The notes beneath the pieces were generated by a model. It made no database searches. It saw only the letters and a list, made by a program, of their open reading frames with translations, and was not told the origin of the DNA. A DNA stretch of 64,000 nt. It comes from Triticum aestivum (Eukaryota > Streptophyta > Magnoliopsida > Poales > Poaceae). The stretch lies in contig NC_057796.1 of NCBI RefSeq assembly GCF_018294505.1, positions 275,712,939 through 275,776,938 on the forward strand, in the 5' to 3' direction. Within the stretch, counting starts at the first letter, position 1; every line of letters starts with the position of its first letter. Shown here piece after piece: positions 57,546 to 64,000 of this stretch. The position numbers and the translations under genes are program-made.

Positions 57546-59871
57546 CATTATGGGGGTTCAGCTTTTTTATGGGGGTTCGGCTGAGAATATAATACTCAGA
57601 TAGGCTCACGGTTCTGGACTTTGGGCCGCAGGCCGATCCTGCATGTTTGGGGGCCCATGTGTTCTACCTCAGCGCTTTTCATATTGCAAGCGATCGGTAC
57701 GGCGCTGGTTTTAGATGCTGTCGCAAGGCGAATACACAAAATTGAATAAAGCACGGCAGCTGTTGGAATGAAATCGAACGACAGTTCCTTACCAGCAATC
57801 AGAGTTGCAATTCTATCAACGATATACCATGTGATAAATAATACTGTCGTACTACTTATACACACAGGACACTTGTTTCACCATGCCAGATTATTACATC
57901 AAAATCTCTCGGAGGATAGATCAGTTCGGCAGTTGTGTGCTGCTATTGAAGAATTTCAAAGTTGATTTGGACCAGCTCTCCTTGCCGAGAAAGTTCGATT
58001 TTGACATCATCCCTACCGCAAGATATGATTTAGATTTGAACCTTGACCATCCTTTAGCATCAATCATCATGCGACCATCCCTTGTACTTACGGTATATTG
58101 AGCAGGTTCATTCACACCAAGGCTGCGCATGGTAAGAGAAACTTGGCCGCGATCGCCCGGATTGTTGAACGACTCCCTCGTTCCTCTAGGAATTCTCTGT
58201 TTGCAAACAAGAAGACATACCCAAACAGTTAGATCAACACAATGAATCATGTGAAACAACATGGAAAGAAAAAAGAACGAAGCACTTGGGCGGCCAATGC
58301 TTACCAAGAAGGTGGACATGTCGGTTTTTGTAAGGACTTTGGTATATGAAGTGCGAACTGCAGCCGAGTCTGTTGCCCGTGCAACTGCACGGGCCGGAGC
58401 AGATGCAAGTGCAAGTGTTGGTGCAGGTGCCGAAGTCGCTGCTGCTACGGGAGATGGTGCTCCTTGTAGAGCTGGTGCCGGTGTCAGAGCAGGTGCCGGT
58501 GTCGATGCCCGATCCTCTGGTAGATCAGACTGATCCGCTGACGCGGTCGGTGCCCAATCCTCACCTGGATCAGACTAAGCTGCTGCCGCTGTCAGTGCTA
58601 GAGCAACTGCCGGTGCTCGATCTGTGCGAGACAGCGGCGATCATGTCTGGTCTGCTATGATCAGCTTTCTAACTTGACTAGGATCCGTGACCGTGATCCA
58701 GTTTTTTTCTTCATTTCCTTTAAACGCGAGAAGGACTAATTGTGGCGTTTTTGTTAAACCAAACTGCAGTTCATCATAGGGATTCAGCTTGTACTCAGAC
58801 AACAGACTGATCCAATTTTTTCAGTAATATAAGTGATGGACAGTGCCTTCATTACTGACACGACATAAGAAGTGAAACCTGCAAAAATAGCCATTGTAGA
58901 GCAAACCAAAAGGTTTATTCTGTGATGAATGTCACATGGCAAAACCTGCATCGTAAAATTGCAGGAAAATAACGAAAACATGACATTAAATCAATAAGAT
59001 TTAGACAGTAAATCAATAAGATTTACTTGACGTGACACGAGTGAATCCTTACCAGGAAATCACTATGTTGAAGTACTAAACAGAAGATTGATCGTCCAAC
59101 TACGCGTGGCATGCAGGGGCCCCGCCTACTCCCACAAGCAGGACAGTCCAAAGGTCGTGACAAATCGTATGGACCGAACATCCTGGTGGGTGCGATAAAC
59201 CCTGCAATGCATACAGATATTGGAGTGTAACCATAATTGATAAACCGCCCTCACAAAAAATATGATCTAGATACTTCAAAATATACAGACTGAACTGAGT
59301 GGACAGACATTAACATAGACCGTTCACACACCAAAAGCGGCAGTACTAATAAACAATACAGGGTTCACAAACACAAATCAAGTACTGAACAATAGTACTT
59401 ACTACAGACAAGCAAAGTTGCACTAACTAAACTCTGCAGACTATTTCTTGCCACCGACCTATGGGAAGAACCCCGCATAACTGACTAGGCCATGGATTTC
59501 GTGTGAGATGTCTACATGCACCATCACCATCTTGTCAACCTTGGAGAACCTAACAGAGTGGTCTTTCCACTCATAAACATGATGAAGACAGGCCGCATCA
59601 GATTTGTTGGGAAGCTTTACAAGAACCACACCCTTCGTAATCGAAGGCATAGCGAGGAAATTGTTGTGGTCAAGTACAGACTCGAGAACACGCCTGACAA
59701 CAATGCTACAGGAAAACACTAGTTCGGGACACGTGGCGACAAGGACACAGCAGCTGGATAGTTAAGCAGTAGAACTCATCATCAGGTCTTCCAGTTCACA
59801 TGGCATGACTTTGAGAACTTCATCTCCACCGCAGACCTGGTTCTAATTCAAACAGAAACCATATTTTATTA

Positions 59872-59990
59872 CTACCTCCGTTCAGAAATATAAGATGATT
59901 TTCGATATTATACTCCATATATGACTACATATACGCACAGAAATGAGTGAACAAAGACACTAGAACATGTCTTCAAAGGCATGAGAGCAG
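59872..59990. mobile_element. Half Stowaway MITE
   Basis: CTACCTCCGTTCAGAAATAT with internal text typical of Stowaway elements (GACTACATATACG); the matching right end is missing. Lies in intron 1 of the second B3-like locus. Confidence 0.55.
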
Positions 59991-60072
59991 AGGGATTACA
60001 TGCAATATCCATAACACAAGTTTCTGAGGCAAATATACCCTCCTAAAAGGTAGCATTGATGTTCATAAAGTA

Positions 60073-60195
60073 CTCCCTCCGTCCCAAAATTCTTGTCTTA
60101 GATTTGTCTAGATACGGATGTATCAAGTCACATTTTAGTATTAGATACATCCGTATCTAGACAAATCTAAGACAAGAAATTTGGGACAGAGGGAG
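60073..60195. mobile_element. Complete Stowaway (Tc1/Mariner-type) MITE
   Basis: Starts CTCCCTCCGTCCCAAAATTC and ends GAAATTTGGGACAGAGGGAG, an almost full-length palindrome of 123 bp flanked by TA at 60071-60072 and 60196-60197. It lies inside an intron of the second B3-like locus. Confidence 0.95.
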
Positions 60196-60661
60196 TAGTT
60201 GAAAGTAATCTATAAGAAATCAGTGTCAACCTCTTGCATGTTTTGGTCAAAAGAGGAATTTAGAACCGTCATTTGGCACACTAAAATCACATGCAAGATC
60301 ACCCAGAAAGTTGTACTACCAGTACTAGTACTGCGTGTTAGATGAAAAAACACGATCAAGATCAAGAAAAAGATCGTCAACAAGAGACATTACCTGGACT
60401 TGCTTAATGAGGGATCTCGGAGAGGGGGGCTTGGACAGGGCGATGGCTTTGAGCTTTTCTGCGGTAGTCTCGGTGGGGTGCTTGCGCTTCTTCGTACCAT
60501 GAGCCTCGACGGTTTTGGCCAGAGCCATAGACATCACGTCGGCCGGTGCTCCGGCATCCATCCAAGAGAGGAAGCTGAGAGAGAAGAGTGAAAGGAGGAA
60601 TGAGATGAGGGAGAAGCGAAGCGAGTGGGGGTTTTCTTCAAGAGAGGAAGCTGAGAGAGAA

Positions 60662-60850
60662 GAGTGAAATGATGGTTGCTTCGTCCGTCCAACTTACTGC
60701 TGGAAACGAGGGGGTTTTGTGATTTGACGGCTCATTGGGCATTACTGCGGCGGTTCGATCGGGGTAGTCTACCATCACTCTACTACGGAGTAATTTAGTG
60801 CATGGCTGGTGGACCCAGGTGCTGGCTGTCCCACACGTCGGCGAAAGTGA
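60662..60850 (-). promoter_or_regulatory. Upstream region of the second B3-like locus (duplicated block)
   Basis: Carries the same GTGATTTGACGGCTCATTGG string (60719) and GGCGAAAG end as 57226-57420. The leader between it and the ATG at 60561 is purine-rich (GAGAGGAAGCTGAGAGAGAAG occurs in two nearby copies, about 60566 and 60642). Confidence 0.6.
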
Positions 60851-61517
60851 TTAATTTAGTGCATGGCTGGAGGAGGATCCGCACGGTAGAGCGTGTCCAC
60901 TGTTTTTTGAAGAAAAAAATGATTACAGCAAGCGTTTCCACTCTTACGACGGAGGAGTGCGAAACACGGCAGCCACTTGAACATACACAGTGCTCCTACT
61001 ACTAGGCATGTGCAGTGGTTCATACGTCAGTACTACACAATCTTGTTGCTAGTGTAGTAAGATATGAGGATAACAAATGATGGTGTGCGCATGTCAACTA
61101 CTCCTATATGTAACATAGTACCGCTTTTTCGACTGTCCGGTCGAGAATGAACGGTGAGATCAATGTTAACAGAACTAGGTCCACAGCGCACGGAGAGTAC
61201 GGTGCTACAGTACTCCACGAAACATGAACCATATGAAGCACGAATAGTGTTAGGCAGGGTGTATGAAGGGTGCACGGGATGGGAGCAAAAGTTCCCTTCC
61301 CGAACCACTTTTGGGTGTTTGGCAGAGTGCATGAAGGGTGCATGAGTCCACACTAGTAGGTTGACAAAAATACACGAAGAGGAAACAACTATATTGAGAT
61401 GAGAACGCAACCAAACACACCCACACGCTTTGTGCTACAGAGACTGATCTGCACCGTCTGAGTTTGATCCAACGGTCATGTTGCGCCGAGACATGGACAT
61501 GCCCATGCTGAGGGCAC
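60851..61517. other. Intergenic spacer
   Basis: Contains a short direct repeat (GTATGAAGGGTGCACGG at 61261 and GCATGAAGGGTGCATG at 61328). No gene is supported. It forms the 3' side of the coiled-coil gene. Confidence 0.45.
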
Positions 61518-62222
61518 CTAAACACCACCGAAGTCCCTCTGCTTCTCGAGGCGCATGACGTTGGTGATGCAGGGTGCAACCGCCCGCAGAGCCCTCTCCC
61601 GGTCAATGGGAGCCAGCTCGTCAAAGACAGCGTCCAATGGAACGAATGGATTTCGGTGACGGAGCCCTGAAAGGATCCGCCCGGCAACGGCGACGGCAGC
61701 CTGCAACCCCTCCTTGTCCAGCTCAGCCCCCACCATCACGCAGAGACGGCTCAGCTCCTCAAAGATATAGGTGAAGAAGGAGACCAGGTCAGGAAGCCGC
61801 AGCTCGTTGAAGTCGACCGGGTGGTCGAACGGGTTTAGCCCGACGGCCGGCATCGTCGCGCTGGCACGACGGTAGGCATCGGGCAGCCGCAACACGTGTG
61901 TGGCAACTTGGTTCACCAAGTGGCTGAGGCGATCCTGGACCTCGTCACGATCGGCCCGCTCGCGCTCCAGCCGGCTCCCCTGACGGCCTATCGTATCTCC
62001 CGCTTTCTGCAGCAACGCCGCCGACGCCTCGAGCATCTTTGTGGTGGATGCCTGCCACTTTTGAAGCTCCGTGAACTCCCGCACATAACGGAGGAGCATG
62101 GCACTCCTCTCCTCCTTGAGCTCACGGAGCTCCACGTCCTTGGCCCTGAGCTCCGCATCCTTGACATGGAGCTCCTGTGTCAGGCGCTTCACCTCGGACT
62201 CCGTGATCTGCTGTGCCGCCAT
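61518..62222 (-). CDS. Coiled-coil protein of unknown function, single exon
   Basis: 234 residues from ATG 62222 (MAAQQITESEVKRLTQELH) to TGA at 61518. The start was chosen for its good context (CCATGGCGG) and because the heptad pattern begins there; the frame is open 69 codons further upstream. Residues about 5-60 and 75-110 form charged coiled coils (ELRAKDVELRELKEERSAML; RQGSRLERERADRDEVQDRL). A compact C-terminal part follows, with FDHPVDFNELRLPDLVSFF, then LDKEGLQAAVAVAGRILSG and a final ITNVMRLEKQRDFGGV. No catalytic or DNA-binding motif is recognised. It is GC-rich compared with its flanks, as many grass genes are. It could be a host gene or a domesticated element protein. Confidence 0.65.
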   Translation of the reverse strand: MAAQQITESEVKRLTQELHVKDAELRAKDVELRELKEERSAMLLRYVREFTELQKWQASTTKMLEASAALLQKAGDTIGRQGSRLERERADRDEVQDRLSHLVNQVATHVLRLPDAYRRASATMPAVGLNPFDHPVDFNELRLPDLVSFFTYIFEELSRLCVMVGAELDKEGLQAAVAVAGRILSGLRHRNPFVPLDAVFDELAPIDRERALRAVAPCITNVMRLEKQRDFGGV

Positions 62223-62408
62223 GGCACCAGTTATAAGCAATGGGGAGAGGAAGCAAAGGGGGCGAAACGGCTGAAAGGCAATGCAATCTACGGGAAGGCG
62301 GAGGGAGCGGGGAATCTTTTGGTTTTCACCACGGTCAAACACCAGTCGACGACTTCTCACATCAGGGAGCAGTGGGTTTTTACAGGCGGAGTCATCATGA
62401 CTAATTGC

Positions 62409-62486
62409 TGCCGCGCCTACTCCCGTCAATCAAAAAATTAAAAATCCTGCCGCGCCTGCTCCCGTCAATCAAAAAATTAAAAATCC
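62409..62486. repeat. Two tandem 39-bp units upstream of the coiled-coil gene
   Basis: TGCCGCGCCT followed by a purine and CTCCCGTCAATCAAAAAATT occurs at 62409 and again at 62448. Placed about 190-265 bp upstream of the ATG, it may be part of the promoter. Confidence 0.95.
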
Positions 62487-63480
62487 TGTCGCACCCAAAC
62501 ACCAGAGCAACGCCGCGGTGGATATTTAAATTTACCTGCCGGCAAGTAGATAAAAAGGGGTGAAAAAACAAATGTGGCGGTGGCCTAGCTAATCGGTCGA
62601 ACTAGCCCAACTAGCTAGCCACCGTGCTTCACTGATGTACTCAGCGGGAAAGGTGGTCTTTCGTGATTTGACGACTCATTTACTTGCTTCGGTGCTACGA
62701 CCGAGGAGGACCCAGAAAACGCGCGGTAGGGCGTCCCACGTCAGGAAGAATATATGCGTGCACCACCCGGGAGGACCCCGAAACCGCGCGGTAGGGTGTG
62801 CCACGTCTCGGTACGGAGGAAAAATGTGCGTGTAAAAATATACTGTATCAGACGTAGTACCTATGGTTCGACCTCGGGACCCAGCCAGTCGGTCGAAAAC
62901 ACCCCACTAGCCACACAGCTTCATCATGCGAACATGGCACGGAGGATAGATGTGGTTAGCTCCGTGTCGACCAGCCACAATGTCTCTTGTTCTAGGCGAT
63001 ATTTCTATTTTCCAAGCTTTTTTTAGTTGTAATAACACCACGGCAAGCTAGCGCCGCTCTTCGTGTGTGCCCATGCAAAGGTTAGACGACGGAGAGAAGA
63101 GAGATTGAGATCGCAGAACTGGGACCCACCAGTAAGTGAGACAACGGTCATGCACGTGTTGACGAGGCACTCCCTCTACTCTACTCAACGCAAGTACTGT
63201 ATAAAATCAAGTTATGGGACAAAGCCAACAACCGTTCGTTTTTTCAGGCTATCGACTTGCGCTTTGTAGTCCAGGTTGCCAGTTCGAATCTCGTCTTTTA
63301 GATTTGTCAGTTTTAGGTCCAAATTTGATTAATGACAAGTGGGACCCCCGTGTGTTGTTCCGATATTTCAGTGTAGGATGGTTTTTTTGAACAAACACTT
63401 TGCGCGGTTAGACAAGTAACGACACGAGTTACACGTATTTTGCAAGTTTACGAACAAAAATGATAGCGGCATAGAATATC
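62487..63480. other. Intergenic spacer with a weak promoter-block similarity
   Basis: At 62656-62690 TCGTGATTTGACGACTCATT resembles the blocks upstream of both B3-like loci, and an ACCCxGAAA-CGCGCGGTAGGG string is repeated at 62708 and 62775. No coding region is supported. Confidence 0.4.
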
Positions 63481-63489
63481 ACATCCACC

Positions 63490-64000
63490 CTGCAGCTTAG
63501 ATACTATGGTGATACGAGTTTTTACACCGTTGGAAGTGAGATCCAATGGCTTGGGAGTAGTCTTTGTAATTATGCGCAATTTCCAATCTCTCCAAAGGTT
63601 TTTTTTGCAAATAAAACATTCAGACCTCGTGTGTGCCGCTGCATCTTCAATCCAATGGCTCCCCGGTGCTCATATTAGGTGCTCCCCGTAGCTTAATTAC
63701 CAGCTACGGTGATATGAGCATCTAGGTCGTATGATCAGTGATCAGATGGCACATGCGTAGTACTTGTACTTTCTGCGCATTTCCCAAACTCTATCAGTCG
63801 TATATTGCAAAAACATTCAAACCTCCTACTGTGGGCCGTTAGATCTCAGTGAACTTGTATCACCATAGATTCTACAGTGCGGGAGCACCTCATACTCTCC
63901 CGTGCGGGAAAACATAAGGTGCTATCGCAGCTTGGATGCTACGGTGATACGAGCTTGGAGGTCGTTTGATCTGAGATCCAATGGCATCTGAGCAGTCTTT
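63490..64000. repeat. Diverged direct repeats of about 200-240 bp
   Basis: GCAGCTTAGATACTATGGTG (63492), GTAGCTTAATTACCAGCTAC (63689) and GCAGCTTGGATGCTACGGTG (63928) begin similar units that continue GATA-GAG ... GATC-GAGATCCAATGGC. An inverted partial copy (TATCACCATAGATTCTACAG) lies at 63858. The array continues past the window edge. Confidence 0.7.

Larger units (their letters stand above)
57921..60561 (-). pseudogene. Second B3-like locus, interrupted by stops
   Basis: Minus-strand exon-like pieces: 60561-60394 (MDAGAPADVMSMALAKTVEA, basic KKRKHP, 56 codons, donor CAG/GTAATG); about 59842-59459 (TAA at 59762-59764); 59201-59053 (a CPACGSRRGPC segment like that of the neighbouring gene); 58981-58784 region; about 58790-58305, an alanine/proline-rich linker with TGA (58641-58643) and TAG (58575-58577); and 58196-57921. 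The last is the clearest B3-like part: TRESFNNPGD, then QYTVSTRDGRMMIDAKGW and FKSKSYLAVG. Phases of the last two exons agree. The stops suggest a pseudogene, though unusual splicing could avoid some. The first exon may belong to a separate or fused gene. Confidence 0.5.

Noticed and set aside
58261..58660. Plus-strand alanine/valine-rich frames opposite the second B3-like locus
   Set aside because: They are antisense readings of the alanine/proline linker of the minus-strand locus.

Overview
The window is plant nuclear DNA, almost certainly from a large-genome Triticeae grass (wheat, Aegilops or barley type). The evidence is the repeat content: two copia elements whose 1.7-kb LTRs match the Angela/WIS type, a gypsy element of Athila organisation with LTRs starting TGATACGTCTCCG, CACTA-type termini, Stowaway MITEs, and a few small intron-containing genes. 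Two runs of N (15894-15903 and 20926-21190) are assembly gaps.

Layout. 1-3325 is a 2036-bp segment present as 1.6 direct copies and cut off at a deletion junction. 3326-10934 is a 5'-truncated Angela-type copia element. 10935-18540 is older, mostly non-coding DNA holding a possible promoter, an RNase H-like coding fragment and a head-to-head pair of small paralogous genes (15235-15597 minus, 16422-16898 plus). 18541-44068 is one arm of a repeat-rich DNA-transposon-like sequence, split by a gypsy element (21208-43584). That gypsy element itself carries a 4.2-kb LTR-like insertion (27944-32177) and a complete but defective Angela-type copia element (34431-42955). 44069-51892 is the segment between the arms: purine-rich repeats, a broken Transposase_24-type gene and an LTR start. 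51893-54870 is the second arm, in inverted orientation, with a further related unit to 55790.

55836-62222 is the gene-bearing part. It holds a five-exon minus-strand gene that joins into a clean 288-codon B3-like reading frame, a related upstream locus with in-frame stops, and a single-exon coiled-coil gene. The two B3-like loci share a promoter-proximal block, so they look like a tandem duplication. The last kilobase carries diverged repeat units of about 200-240 bp.

The order of insertion can be read directly. The inverted arms came first. The gypsy element entered the left arm (target duplication GCAGC/GTAGC; empty site kept in the right arm). The Angela element and the 4.2-kb element then entered the gypsy element (perfect duplications TTATG and CTAGT; the TTATG empty site is kept in the gypsy 5' LTR). 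All retroelement coding regions are damaged or incomplete, so none looks autonomous. The best candidates for working genes are the B3-like gene, the coiled-coil gene and the plus-strand member of the head-to-head pair.
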